Source of the DNA: Devosia naphthalenivorans
GTDB taxonomy: Bacteria; Pseudomonadota; Alphaproteobacteria; Rhizobiales; Devosiaceae
Length of the DNA: 64,000 bases
Direction of reading: 5' to 3'
Assembly (NCBI RefSeq): GCF_003056355.1
Contig: NZ_PYVW01000001.1
Span: forward strand, 372,001-436,000
Shown here: piece after piece, positions 55,987-64,000 of the stretch
How positions within the stretch are numbered: position 1 is the stretch's first letter
How the letters are laid out: each line of letters starts with the position of its first letter
Program-made: the position numbers and the translations under genes
The notes under the pieces: model-generated
The model's input: only the letters and a program-made list of their open reading frames with translations
The model's database searches: none
What the model was told of the DNA's origin: nothing

Positions 55987-56970
55987 AAGTTGAGCATCGG
56001 CGGCCATGAGGTGCGCAACAATGCTTTTCTGGCGCCGATGGCGGGGATAACCGACCGCCCTTTCCGCAGAATCGCTGAGCGGTTTGGCGCGGGAATGGTC
56101 GTTTCAGAGATGATCGCCAGCAGCGCGCTCAATGCGGGCAACCAGGACATGCTGCGCCGGCTGGGCAAACCGGACAGCCTGCCGCATATGGTGCAACTGG
56201 CCGGCTGCGAGGCCGAGTGGATGGCCAAGGGCGCCAAAATCGCCCACGACGCTGGCGCCGATATCATTGACATCAATTTCGGCTGCCCTTCCAAGCGCGT
56301 GACCAACGGCTTCGCCGGTTCGGCGCTGATGCGCGTGCCGGATCATGCGATGACGCTGATCGACGCGGTAGTCGCGGCAACGCCGCTGCCGGTGACGGTC
56401 AAGATGCGGCTCGGCTGGGATGATGAAAGCCTCAACGCACCGGAGATGGCGCGGCGGGCAGTTGATGCCGGCGCCAGGATGATCACCGTGCATGGGCGGA
56501 CGCGGCAGCAGTTCTACAAGGGGCAGGCGCGCTGGGAGCTGGTGCGCGCCGTGGTCGAGGCCGTGGACGTTCCGGTTGTGGTCAATGGCGACATCGTGGA
56601 CCTGGAAAGTGCCCGTGAGGCGCTGGAACAATCGGGCGCTGCGGCGGTGATGCTGGGGCGCGGGGCGCAGGGCAGGCCTTGGGCGGTTTCGCAGATCGGG
56701 GCAGGGCTGGCCGGTGAAGCGGGGCCCGAGGCGCCAACGGGTGACGAATTGGTGGCGCTCATCATCGAGCAATATGAGGGCATGTTGACCGACTATGGCA
56801 CGGCGGTCGGGCTGCGGGCCGCCCGCAAGCATCTCGACTGGTATGCCGAAGCGGCGGGCTTGGCCCTCGACAAGCCGACGCGGGCTGCTCTGCTCAATAA
56901 TGAAACTCCAGCCGAGGTGATCGCCATGATCAGTGCAAGTTTCTCCGGCGGCTGGAAAGCGGCAGCATGA
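55969..56970 (+). CDS. dusB: tRNA-dihydrouridine synthase
   Basis: A flavin enzyme reducing uridines in the tRNA D-loop. The 333-residue protein has NNAFLAPMAGITDRPFRRIAERFGAGMVVSEMI, the catalytic cysteine in NFGCPSKRVTNGFAGSAL, AAVDAGARMITVHGRTRQQFYKG and NGDIVDLESAREALEQSGAAAVMLGRGAQGRPW, all typical of DusB. The start is GTG. It overlaps ntrB by four bases; dusB upstream of ntrBC is a widespread arrangement (nifR3 in older literature). Confidence 0.95.
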   Translation: MAYSACKLSIGGHEVRNNAFLAPMAGITDRPFRRIAERFGAGMVVSEMIASSALNAGNQDMLRRLGKPDSLPHMVQLAGCEAEWMAKGAKIAHDAGADIIDINFGCPSKRVTNGFAGSALMRVPDHAMTLIDAVVAATPLPVTVKMRLGWDDESLNAPEMARRAVDAGARMITVHGRTRQQFYKGQARWELVRAVVEAVDVPVVVNGDIVDLESAREALEQSGAAAVMLGRGAQGRPWAVSQIGAGLAGEAGPEAPTGDELVALIIEQYEGMLTDYGTAVGLRAARKHLDWYAEAAGLALDKPTRAALLNNETPAEVIAMISASFSGGWKAAA

Positions 56971-58100
56971 GCGCCGTTCCGGTCACAGCCCCCGAGCCGA
57001 TCCCCTCCACCGCCGTACTGCAGGCTCTGCCGCAGCCGATCATCGTTTGTGCCGAAGACCGACAGATCGTTTTCGTGAACTATGCGGCCGAGGCGTTTTT
57101 CGGCGCCTCACTAAGCATGCTGACACGCCAGAAACTCGACGATCTGATCGCCTTCGGTTCGCCGATTATTTCGCTGGTGGAAACCGTGGCGTTGCGGCGC
57201 GCGCCGATGACAGAATATCGCGTGCGGGTGGGTTCGTCGCGCTTTGGCGATGAGCGGATCGCCGATGTATTCGCCAGCCCCTTGTCGGACAGCGACGGCC
57301 GCATTGCGCTTTTGATGCAGGAGCGCACCATGGCCGACAAGATCGACCGGCAGATGGTTTCGCGTGGCGCGGCGCGATCGGTGACGGGCCTTGCTGCCAT
57401 GCTGGCCCACGAAATCAAGAATCCGCTGTCCGGTATTCGCGGTGCGGCGCAACTGCTGGAGCAAACGGTCGACAGTGATGAAATTCCACTGGCTCGGCTG
57501 ATCCGCGAGGAAACCGACCGTATCGTCCATCTGATCGACCGGGTTGAAGTGTTCGGTGACGAGCGCCCGATGGAGCGCGAGCCGATCAATATTCATGTGG
57601 TGCTCGATCGGGTTAAGCTCTTGGCGCGCAATGGCGTGGCGCAGGGTATCGCCTTCTCGGAAGAGTACGATCCTTCACTGCCGCCGGTCTATGGGAACCG
57701 CGACCAGTTGATTCAGGTGTTCCTGAACCTTGTCAAGAACGCGTCGGAAGCCCTTGAGCGGACGCAGAAACCTGAGATCAAGATTTCGACCGCATTCCGC
57801 CCGGGTATCCGCATCAGCGTCACCGGGGTGTCGGAACGCATTTCGCTGCCGCTCGAAATTGTCATCGAGGACAATGGGCCAGGTGTGCCGCCCGATATCA
57901 TGCCGTTCCTGTTCGACCCGTTCGTCACGACCAAAATGCACGGCTCGGGCCTGGGCCTGCCGCTCGTGGCCAAGATCGTTGGCGATCATGGCGGGGTGAT
58001 CGATTGCGAGAGCCGGTCGGGCCGTACAAAGTTCAGAATTCTTCTCCCCATTGCGAGCGGGGCTTTCCAAATGCCGTTTGAAGAGGAAGTGGCAAAATGA
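56967..58100 (+). CDS. ntrB: Nitrogen regulation sensor histidine kinase NtrB
   Basis: A cytoplasmic kinase that phosphorylates NtrC under nitrogen limitation and is switched by PII proteins. The 377-residue protein has a PAS domain (about 20-120), the phospho-acceptor H148 in [22 protein letters not shown], and an ATPase domain with [10 protein letters not shown] (N box) and [13 protein letters not shown] and GSGLGLPL (G boxes). No membrane segments are seen. It overlaps dusB and ntrC by four bases each (ATGA). Confidence 0.95.
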   Translation: MSAVPVTAPEPIPSTAVLQALPQPIIVCAEDRQIVFVNYAAEAFFGASLSMLTRQKLDDLIAFGSPIISLVETVALRRAPMTEYRVRVGSSRFGDERIADVFASPLSDSDGRIALLMQERTMADKIDRQMVSRGAARSVTGLAAMLAHEIKNPLSGIRGAAQLLEQTVDSDEIPLARLIREETDRIVHLIDRVEVFGDERPMEREPINIHVVLDRVKLLARNGVAQGIAFSEEYDPSLPPVYGNRDQLIQVFLNLVKNASEALERTQKPEIKISTAFRPGIRISVTGVSERISLPLEIVIEDNGPGVPPDIMPFLFDPFVTTKMHGSGLGLPLVAKIVGDHGGVIDCESRSGRTKFRILLPIASGAFQMPFEEEVAK

Positions 58101-59542
58101 GCCATGTCGTCCTGCTCGCCGATGACGATGCAGCCATTCGCATGGTGCTCAACCAGGCGTTGACCCGCGCTGGCTACGAGGTGCGGCCGACCGGCAATAT
58201 CTCGACCATGTGGAATTGGGTAAGCCGGGGTGAAGGCGATATCCTGATCACCGATGTCGCCATGCCCGACGGCAATGCCTTCGAGGTGATGCCCAAGATC
58301 AAGAAATTGCGGCCGGATCTGCCGATGATTGTGATGAGTGCGCAGAACACTTTCATGACGGCCATCCGGGCGTCGGAAGTGGGCGCCTATGAATATCTGC
58401 CCAAGCCGTTCGATATCACCGAGGTGCTGTCCGTGGTGGCGCGGGCGCTGGCGGACGCCAAGAAGCCTACCGCTGCTGAACGCAAGGCGGAAGAGCCGGG
58501 CGAGACCATGCCGCTGGTGGGCCGCTCGACCGCCATGCAGGATATTTATCGTGCGCTGGCACGGCTGATGCAGACCGATTTGACGGTGATGATTACCGGC
58601 GAGAGCGGCACCGGCAAAGAACTGGTAGCACGGGCGCTGCATGATTTCGGCAAGCGCCGGAACGGGCCGTTCGTAGCGATCAACATGGCGGCCATTCCGC
58701 GTGATCTGATCGAGGCCGAACTGTTCGGTCACGAAAAGGGGGCTTTTACCGGCGCCAATACGCGCTCGTCGGGCCGCTTCGAGCAGGCCGAGGGCGGTAC
58801 GCTGTTTCTCGACGAAATCGGCGACATGCCGATGGATGCCCAGACACGATTGCTGCGCGTGTTGCAGGAGGGCGAGTATACGATGGTCGGGGGGCGGACC
58901 TCGATCAAGACCAATGTGCGTATTGTCGCCGCCACGCACCGAGACCTCAGCCAGATGATCCGGCAGGGTCTGTTTCGCGAGGACTTGTATTACCGCCTAA
59001 ACGTGGTGCCTATCCGCTTGCCACCGTTGCGCGAGCGTGTGGACGATGTCGGCGATCTGGCCACGCACTTTCTCAAGAGTGCTCAGCGGGAAGGGGAGCC
59101 GATAAAGTCGATCTCGCCCGAAGCGATCCGACTGATGCAGAACTATTCCTGGCCCGGCAATGTGCGGGAACTGGAGAATCTCGTTCGACGTCTTTCGGCG
59201 CTCTATGCGGATGAGTCGATCTCGGCGGAAATAGTACAGAACGAGCTCAACATGGTTGACCGCCAGGCAGCGCCAAGCGCCACTGGACCGATGGATGTTT
59301 CCATGGCCGTGGAGACCCATGTGGGACAGGTGTTGCGGGAGTTCGAGCCTAACCTTCCGCCCGCGGGGCTCTACCAGCGCGTGATCGACAAGGTTGAGGC
59401 GCCGCTGATTGCCATGGCGCTCAATGCCTGTGGCGGCAATCAGATTAAGGCCGCGGATTTGCTGGGGCTGAACAGGAATACGCTGCGCAAGAAGATCCGG
59501 ACCCATAGTATCGAGATCGTGAAGCATAGCCGGCGGGGGTGA
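58097..59542 (+). CDS. ntrC: Nitrogen regulation response regulator NtrC
   Basis: A sigma-54-dependent activator of nitrogen-scavenging genes. The 481-residue protein has a receiver with D53 in [11 protein letters not shown], a AAA+ domain with Walker A GESGTGKE, the sigma-54-contacting GAFTGA loop and Walker [14 protein letters not shown], and a Fis-type helix-turn-helix at the C-terminus ([22 protein letters not shown]). It is coupled to ntrB. The ntrYX pair that often follows in related genomes is not present here; the next gene is on the other strand. Confidence 0.95.
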   Translation: MSHVVLLADDDAAIRMVLNQALTRAGYEVRPTGNISTMWNWVSRGEGDILITDVAMPDGNAFEVMPKIKKLRPDLPMIVMSAQNTFMTAIRASEVGAYEYLPKPFDITEVLSVVARALADAKKPTAAERKAEEPGETMPLVGRSTAMQDIYRALARLMQTDLTVMITGESGTGKELVARALHDFGKRRNGPFVAINMAAIPRDLIEAELFGHEKGAFTGANTRSSGRFEQAEGGTLFLDEIGDMPMDAQTRLLRVLQEGEYTMVGGRTSIKTNVRIVAATHRDLSQMIRQGLFREDLYYRLNVVPIRLPPLRERVDDVGDLATHFLKSAQREGEPIKSISPEAIRLMQNYSWPGNVRELENLVRRLSALYADESISAEIVQNELNMVDRQAAPSATGPMDVSMAVETHVGQVLREFEPNLPPAGLYQRVIDKVEAPLIAMALNACGGNQIKAADLLGLNRNTLRKKIRTHSIEIVKHSRRG

Positions 59543-59736
59543 GGATCGCCTCACCGACCGAAATGTATCGCAGCCCTGTCAGCAACTTCGTCGCCAGCTT
59601 ACTGGGCTCGTGCGGATATCGGTTGTGGTGATCATTCTCTTGGCCTCGTTGGCGATGCGTCGGCTGCCAAGAGCGCTGCCGTTGAGGCATTTGGAGGTCG
59701 AAGGGCAGGGGCCGGCATGGCGGTATGGGAGGCCGC

Positions 59737-60690
59737 CTAAGCTCCAAGTTCGTTGATAGCCTTACGCATTGCCTGTTGTATACCGGGCTCGGTCAGGCCA
59801 TGCCCGGCGCCCGCAATCGGGATTACTCGTGCCTCGGGCCAGAGTGCGGCCAAGGCGTAAGCGGTTTGCGGGGGGCAGAGCAGGTCATAGCGGCCCTGGA
59901 TGATCCGGCCGCGGATGCCGCGCAGGTTGTTCGCCTGCCGCATCAACTGCCCCGGAGCGAGGAAGCACTCATGGGAAAAGTAATGGGCTTCCATGAATGG
60001 TGTGGAGGGAATTGGATCGGTGCCTTCCATCCGGGCTGCAAGGTCAAGCCGGTCCGAAGGCGGAGCGATCTGGGACAGGATGCGCTCTGCATCGTGCCAG
60101 GCCCAGGCCGCGGGGCGGTAAATGGACGGATCCGGATCGAGAATGCGGCGCCAATAGGCATCGAGCGGACAGGCTTGCTCAGCCGGATCGAGCAGGCCCA
60201 AAAAATCGGCATGGAGGCGCGGATAAAACCGCGGCATGGCGCCGAGAAAAGCCCATTCCAACTCTTCGCGCGTTCCGAGAAAGGTTGCCCGCAGCACTAT
60301 CCCGCTCACGCGCTCCGGATGGGTCTGGGCATAGGCCAGCGCCAGCGTTGCGCCCCAGGAACCGCCAACCACGAGCCAGCGGTCGATCCTCAAGGCGGTT
60401 CGGATCGCTTCCATATCGGCGATCAGGTCGGTGGTGGCGTTCGCCACGCGCGAGCGGAAAGGCATGCTGCGGCCGCAGCCGCGCTGATCGAACAGCACGG
60501 CTCGAGAACGAGTCGGGTCGAACAATCGGCGATGTGCCGGCTGACAGCCGCTGCCGGGGCCGCCATGAAGGTAAACCACCGGCGTGCCGTCCGCGCGCCC
60601 GACGGTCTCGACATAGAGCCGGTGGCCGTCGCCTACCGCCAGCATCTGTGTAGTCAGCGGGGTGAGGGAGCCTGCTTCGTCCTCAGGCAC
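59737..60690 (-). CDS. Proline iminopeptidase-like alpha/beta hydrolase, coupled to pqqE
   Basis: A 317-residue S33-family peptidase that removes N-terminal proline from peptides, or a close relative. It has the oxyanion-hole HGGPGSG at 42-48, DQRGCGRS at 68-75, the nucleophile S111 in GGSWGATLALAY, a lid domain, and the late RYDLLCPP and AGHGLTEPG regions with the catalytic Asp and His. No signal peptide is seen. The chosen GTG at 60690 lies inside the end of pqqE with an eight-base overlap, so its translation depends on the PQQ operon. Whether it acts on the PqqA-derived peptide is open. About 190 bases of featureless sequence separate it from convergent ntrC. Confidence 0.88.
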   Translation of the reverse strand: MPEDEAGSLTPLTTQMLAVGDGHRLYVETVGRADGTPVVYLHGGPGSGCQPAHRRLFDPTRSRAVLFDQRGCGRSMPFRSRVANATTDLIADMEAIRTALRIDRWLVVGGSWGATLALAYAQTHPERVSGIVLRATFLGTREELEWAFLGAMPRFYPRLHADFLGLLDPAEQACPLDAYWRRILDPDPSIYRPAAWAWHDAERILSQIAPPSDRLDLAARMEGTDPIPSTPFMEAHYFSHECFLAPGQLMRQANNLRGIRGRIIQGRYDLLCPPQTAYALAALWPEARVIPIAGAGHGLTEPGIQQAMRKAINELGA

Positions 60691-61897
60691 CGTCGCTGGG
60701 CTCCGCTTCCAGCGTGCCGCCGGAGAAGTTGCGGTAGATGACGCGCTTGCTGCCACTTTCCGCTTCAGTCTGCGCCGTGTTGAAGATGGTCTGGTGCAGC
60801 GGGGAGAGCGAGCAGGCGGGATCGGTGTTGTCTGCCCGACCGGTCAGTGCGAAAGCCTGGCAGCGGCAGCCGCCGAAGTCGATCTCCTTGAAGGCGCAGC
60901 TTTGGCAGGGTTCCGGCATCCAATCGGTGCCGCGGTAGCGGTTGAAGGCATCCGAATTGTGCCAGATCCAGGCAATCGAGTGGTTTGAACGCACCGAGAG
61001 AAAATCAAGGTCGGTGATGGTTTCGGCCGCATGGCAGGGCAGCACCTTGCCCGCAGGCGTGATGTTGAAAAACTGCCGGCCCCAGCCGCCCATGCATTTC
61101 TTCGGGCGATCAGCATAGTAATCGGGGATGACGAAATCGATATCGAGGATGCCCTTGAGCCGAACGCGAGCGTTTTCGACGATATCGGTGGCGCGGTCGA
61201 GTTGATCCAGGGTTGGCATCAGCGCCGCCCGGTTCTTGAGGGCCCAGCCATAGTATTGGACATTGGCGACCTCGATCCGGTCGGCGTCCATCTCCACCGC
61301 CATGGCGATGATCGATTCGAGTTGATCCAGGTTCTGGCGGTGCATGACGGCATTGACCGTCAAGGGCAGTTCCAGCTCGCGCGCCCAACGCGCCACTTCG
61401 ATCTTCTTGGCGTGCCCATTGCGGAACCCACCGACGCGATCGGCCAAGCTCGCCTCGCTGCCCTGAAAGCTGATCTGGATGTGAGCGAGGCCTGCATCAG
61501 CGAGCGCTTCCAGCTTGTCCCGGTTAAGCAACACAGCCGAAGTGATAAGGTTGGTGTAGAGGTCGAGTTCGCTGGCGTGCCGGACGAGTTCGACGATGTC
61601 CTTGCGCGCGGTTGGCTCGCCACCCGAAAAGTGCACCTGCAGCACGCCGATTTCGGCCAGCTCGTTCAGCACGCGCTTCCATTCCTCGGTGGTCAGCTCA
61701 TTGCTCGTCCGCTCCATCTCCACGGGGTTGGAGCAATAGGGGCACTGCAAGGGGCAGCGGTGGGTGAGTTCGAGCAGCACTGCCAGGGGAATCCCATACC
61801 GTGCAGCCACCGAGCCGTTGCTGCCTTCGAGCAGGGCCACGCCGTCCTGTGGATCGGCGCGCAGGCTGAGGCTATTTGGGTCCACCGTTGGGCTCAT
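60683..61897 (-). CDS. pqqE: PQQ biosynthesis radical SAM protein PqqE
   Basis: Forms the carbon-carbon bond between the Glu and Tyr side chains of PqqA, with PqqD as peptide chaperone. The 404-residue protein has the radical SAM cysteines C48, C52 and C55 (CPLQCPYC), the SAM-binding HFSGGEPTARKDI and C-terminal SPASM cysteines (KKCMGGWGRQFF, LPCHAAE, CQSCAFKEIDFGGCRCQAF) for auxiliary clusters. The ATG overlaps the pqqD stop by four bases, and the frame reads on upstream but without need. Length is normal. Confidence 0.95.
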   Translation of the reverse strand: MSPTVDPNSLSLRADPQDGVALLEGSNGSVAARYGIPLAVLLELTHRCPLQCPYCSNPVEMERTSNELTTEEWKRVLNELAEIGVLQVHFSGGEPTARKDIVELVRHASELDLYTNLITSAVLLNRDKLEALADAGLAHIQISFQGSEASLADRVGGFRNGHAKKIEVARWARELELPLTVNAVMHRQNLDQLESIIAMAVEMDADRIEVANVQYYGWALKNRAALMPTLDQLDRATDIVENARVRLKGILDIDFVIPDYYADRPKKCMGGWGRQFFNITPAGKVLPCHAAETITDLDFLSVRSNHSIAWIWHNSDAFNRYRGTDWMPEPCQSCAFKEIDFGGCRCQAFALTGRADNTDPACSLSPLHQTIFNTAQTEAESGSKRVIYRNFSGGTLEAEPSDGA

Positions 61898-62214
61898 GGC
61901 TGTTTCCTTCCCTCGATCAGGAACCCCGAATCGGCCAGGTCCTGCAGCATCTCGATGACGTCTGCGCCAATACGCTCGGGTGGAGCGGCGTATTTCGCCG
62001 CCAGTATCTTGATCATTGCGGCGACGCTTTTTTCTCCGTCGCACAGCTGGAGAACTTCCACCGCTATGTCATCGGGTGCCATTACGCGCTCGGGCACCAA
62101 CAGCACCCAGCGCCCACGCGTCTCGTCCAGCCGCAGCTTGGCCCCGCGCGCCAGCCGCGGCACACTTTCAAGCGATACAGCCATGCGACGCCTTGCGGCG
62201 GGTGCCGTCTCCAT
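61894..62214 (-). CDS. pqqD: PQQ biosynthesis peptide chaperone PqqD
   Basis: A 106-residue winged-helix-like RRE protein that binds PqqA and delivers it to PqqE. The core reads VPRLARGAKLRLDETRGRWVLLVPERVMAPDDIAVEVLQLCDGEKSVAAMI and then DVIEMLQDLADSGFL, the usual PqqD pattern. The ATG at 62214 overlaps the pqqC stop by one base; an internal ATG at 62184 could also serve. Confidence 0.92.
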   Translation of the reverse strand: METAPAARRRMAVSLESVPRLARGAKLRLDETRGRWVLLVPERVMAPDDIAVEVLQLCDGEKSVAAMIKILAAKYAAPPERIGADVIEMLQDLADSGFLIEGRKQP

Positions 62215-62978
62215 CAGCTTTGCTCCGGCACGAAGGCGCCGGGCGGAATGTGCCCGCTCACATAGGCATGATAGAGCGCGTCGAGTTGCACCCAGAGAAC
62301 GTTGGTCTTGAAGATTAGCGCGTTGCACACGAGGCGCCTTTCCTCCGGCGTGCGGGCGTGGGCCTTGACGTAGTCGAGGGCAAAGTCTGCGTCGCGCGGG
62401 GCCTGCTCGAGCCGCCGGGAGAAGTAGCTCATTACGTCGGGATCGATGAAGTCGTAGTGCTCCAGCATCCCGGCAATGCGCTCCTGGTGCAGATTGGGCG
62501 CAAAGAGCTCGGTCAACGAGGACGCGATGGCTTCAAGGGGTGTGCGTTCGCGCACGAAGTGGACATAGGCTTCCACGGCAAATCGCGTGGCCGGGAGGAT
62601 GCCTTCGGTGGAAGTCACATAGTCAGGGTTCAAGCCAAGGCCGGTGGTCAGCTTCAGCCAGCGCTCGATACCGCCTTCGCTCCCGAGGTCTCCATCATGA
62701 TCGGCAATGCGGTGACGCCACTCGATGCGGGTTGCGCGGTCGTGGAACCGCGAGACCACCACCGCATCCTTGATCGGTATGGTGCTCTGATAATAGTAGC
62801 GGTTGAGCGACCAGGCCTGCACCTGCCCCTTGTTGAGCTTGCCGCCATGCAGCAGGTGATGAAATGGATGCAGGTTGTGATAGCGCGTTTCGCCAATATG
62901 CCGGAGCTGGACTTCCAACTGATCGGCGTTTTCCAGGGGCGTATCAGGAGCCAGTGACAGGGCCGTCATCGAACTCAT
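62214..62978 (-). CDS. pqqC: Pyrroloquinoline-quinone synthase PqqC
   Basis: Cofactor-free oxidase that performs the last ring closure and eight-electron oxidation to PQQ. The 254-residue helical protein shows YHNLHPFHHLLHGGKLNKGQVQAWSLNRYYYQSTIPIKDA, EWRHRIADHDGD with active-site His and Asp residues, and FAVEAYVHFVRE and LTELFAPNLHQER. Length matches the family. It starts four bases before the pqqB stop (ATGA overlap) and is followed by pqqD. Confidence 0.95.
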   Translation of the reverse strand: MSSMTALSLAPDTPLENADQLEVQLRHIGETRYHNLHPFHHLLHGGKLNKGQVQAWSLNRYYYQSTIPIKDAVVVSRFHDRATRIEWRHRIADHDGDLGSEGGIERWLKLTTGLGLNPDYVTSTEGILPATRFAVEAYVHFVRERTPLEAIASSLTELFAPNLHQERIAGMLEHYDFIDPDVMSYFSRRLEQAPRDADFALDYVKAHARTPEERRLVCNALIFKTNVLWVQLDALYHAYVSGHIPPGAFVPEQS

Positions 62979-63880
62979 AGGGTGATCTCCATGCCTTGGG
63001 CGGGAATGGTCCAGCCCGCAGCTTCCAAGGCCTGCCGCTCGGGCGAAGCCGGCTGCCAGGCAGGGTTGGAATTGTTGATGTGAAAGAAGAACTTGCGGCC
63101 GATCTTCGCCGTGCCGAGGGCGGCGATGGCGTCCTGCATGGTGATGTGGCCCATCCGCTGCCCGGTCTTTTGGCCAAGACCCTGCGCGATGAGTTCGTCA
63201 TCCCGCCACAGGGTGCCATCAATGAAGAGGGCTTCGACCTCTTCCAACTTGGCCAATATGTTGTCGTCCAGCCGAGCGCAGGCCGGCAGGAACACCACGC
63301 TGCGCCCGCTTGCCCGGTCGGTGATCCTCAGTCCCAGTGTGTCACCGGGATCAGGGCCGTCATGATCCTCAAGGAACAAGGCAACCTTGCCTGGAGCCGC
63401 AAAGGGCGTGATGTCCAGCCCGGTTGAACTCCCATCCGGAAGGGCAGGGCTGAAGGTGATGCCAAGCGCCATCGGCAGGCGCGTGACGACCCCGGGCTTG
63501 AGCGCGTTGAAGATGGTATTCGCCGAAAGGATCGAGTGCACGCGAGGGTGGGCATGAAGCGCGAAGGGGGAGCCTTCGCGCAAGGTCAACAGCCCGGCGA
63601 TCGCATCGATCTCGCCATTGGTGAGCAGCACCCCGGCAATGGGAGAGTGCCGCATCTGGCCAGCCTTGGGATGCAGGGCAGGGGTGGCCGCAATCTGCTG
63701 GCGGATATCGGGCGAAGCGTTGATCAGGAACCAGTGCTCACCGTCCGCGCTGACGGCGGCCGAAGCCTGATCGGCGCCCTTGGCCGCGTCGCTGCGCGCT
63801 GCCCGGCAATTGGCACAGCCGCAGTTCCACTGCGGAACGCCGCCACCTGCCGCGGCTCCAAGTATTACGATTTTTATCAC
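62975..63880 (-). CDS. pqqB: PQQ biosynthesis protein PqqB
   Basis: A metallo-beta-lactamase-fold iron oxygenase that hydroxylates the tyrosine ring of the Glu-Tyr dipeptide. The 301-residue protein begins KIVILGAAAGGGVPQWNCGCANCRAAR, with the extra CxCxxC metal site, and continues with LLTNGEIDAIAGLLTLREG, ALHAHPRVHSIL and GHITMQDAI. Its place after pqqA and overlap with pqqC fit. There is a 26-base gap to the pqqA stop. Confidence 0.95.
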   Translation of the reverse strand: MIKIVILGAAAGGGVPQWNCGCANCRAARSDAAKGADQASAAVSADGEHWFLINASPDIRQQIAATPALHPKAGQMRHSPIAGVLLTNGEIDAIAGLLTLREGSPFALHAHPRVHSILSANTIFNALKPGVVTRLPMALGITFSPALPDGSSTGLDITPFAAPGKVALFLEDHDGPDPGDTLGLRITDRASGRSVVFLPACARLDDNILAKLEEVEALFIDGTLWRDDELIAQGLGQKTGQRMGHITMQDAIAALGTAKIGRKFFFHINNSNPAWQPASPERQALEAAGWTIPAQGMEITL

Positions 63881-63906
63881 GAGAATGGCGCCGCGGCAGG
63901 AAACAC

Positions 63907-63987
63907 TTACTTGCGCTTGGCGCAGGCGTACATGTTGATTTCCATGCTTACAGGGATCTCAACGATGTTGGGCTTGTTCCATGCCAT
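63907..63987 (-). CDS. pqqA: PQQ precursor peptide PqqA
   Basis: A 26-residue ribosomal precursor of pyrroloquinoline quinone. The peptide begins MAWNKPNIVEIPVSMEINMY and has the two residues that become PQQ, E16 and Y20, in the conserved ExxxY spacing, and a basic C-terminus (AKRK). A GAGGAG ribosome site lies at 63994-63999. It is the first gene of pqqABCDE; its promoter lies outside the window. Such small genes are easily missed. Confidence 0.96.
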   Translation of the reverse strand: MAWNKPNIVEIPVSMEINMYACAKRK

Positions 63988-64000
63988 AGCATTTCTCCTC

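Noticed and set aside
59445..59747. Remnant of ntrY or a small gene on the minus strand after ntrC
   Set aside because: The frame is Pro/Arg/Ser-rich, partly antisense to ntrC, and shows no kinase sequence.

Overview
The window is a G+C-rich chromosomal segment from an alphaproteobacterium, most likely of the order Hyphomicrobiales (Rhizobiales) and possibly Devosia-like. The placement rests on gene order and gene types: nuoLMN-birA-rnj-proS-lolE-lolD; divK next to pleD; a prolyl-tRNA synthetase without the editing insert; pdhA, a lipoyl-domain pdhB, pdhC and lpd followed by lipA and ispDF; and dusB-ntrB-ntrC. Coding density is high and most genes sit in tight, often overlapping operons. No rRNA, tRNA, CRISPR array, prophage or intact insertion sequence was seen.

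Layout. 1-6.7 kb: end of the complex I operon (nuoL partial, nuoM, nuoN), biotin ligase, RNase J and a DUF1467 membrane protein. 6.7-10.7 kb: a YjbR-type protein, a non-coding stretch with terminator and small-RNA signals, then proS-lolE-lolD. 10.7-15.7 kb: a minus-strand operon (DUF3572, dinB, ridA, FemAB-like, desaturase/SDR fusion, HIT). 15.8-17.6 kb: cell-cycle regulators divK and pleD, followed by a promoter and a strongly structured region with no gene. 18-27 kb: rpmG, DUF983, rnr, a dipeptidase, a possible small zinc-ribbon gene, a GIY-YIG nuclease framed by palindromic repeats, topA and a short oxidase-like membrane protein. 27-31 kb: aldo/keto reductase, receiver protein, small unknowns, purMN. 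31-37 kb: permease-hdaA-ppk-ppx, joining DnaA control and polyphosphate turnover. 37-44.6 kb: rnd, aspS, a CSS-EAL c-di-GMP phosphodiesterase, maeB and a Dabb protein. 44.7-54.6 kb: ftsB, the pyruvate dehydrogenase and lipoate cluster, an oxidoreductase, a RatA/Coq10 protein and cinA. 54.6-59.5 kb: ispDF and dusB-ntrBC. 59.7-64 kb: a complete pqqABCDE operon on the minus strand with a translationally coupled proline iminopeptidase-like gene at its end.

How the genes work together. Three metabolic blocks stand out: complex I, the pyruvate dehydrogenase complex with the lipoyl synthase it depends on, and PQQ cofactor synthesis, which serves periplasmic quinoprotein dehydrogenases. Regulatory blocks are DivK/PleD (cell cycle and c-di-GMP), HdaA (DnaA inactivation) and NtrBC (nitrogen). 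RNA metabolism is represented by RNase J, RNase R and RNase D.

Non-coding sequence holds at least two families of palindromic repeats, often in inverted pairs. One family also lies as direct copies on both sides of the GIY-YIG gene. There are two long hairpin-like elements (31100-31242 and 53961-54080), a promoter-led structured RNA candidate (17627-17990) and several leader hairpins. The RNA and repeat candidates are the least explained part of the window.
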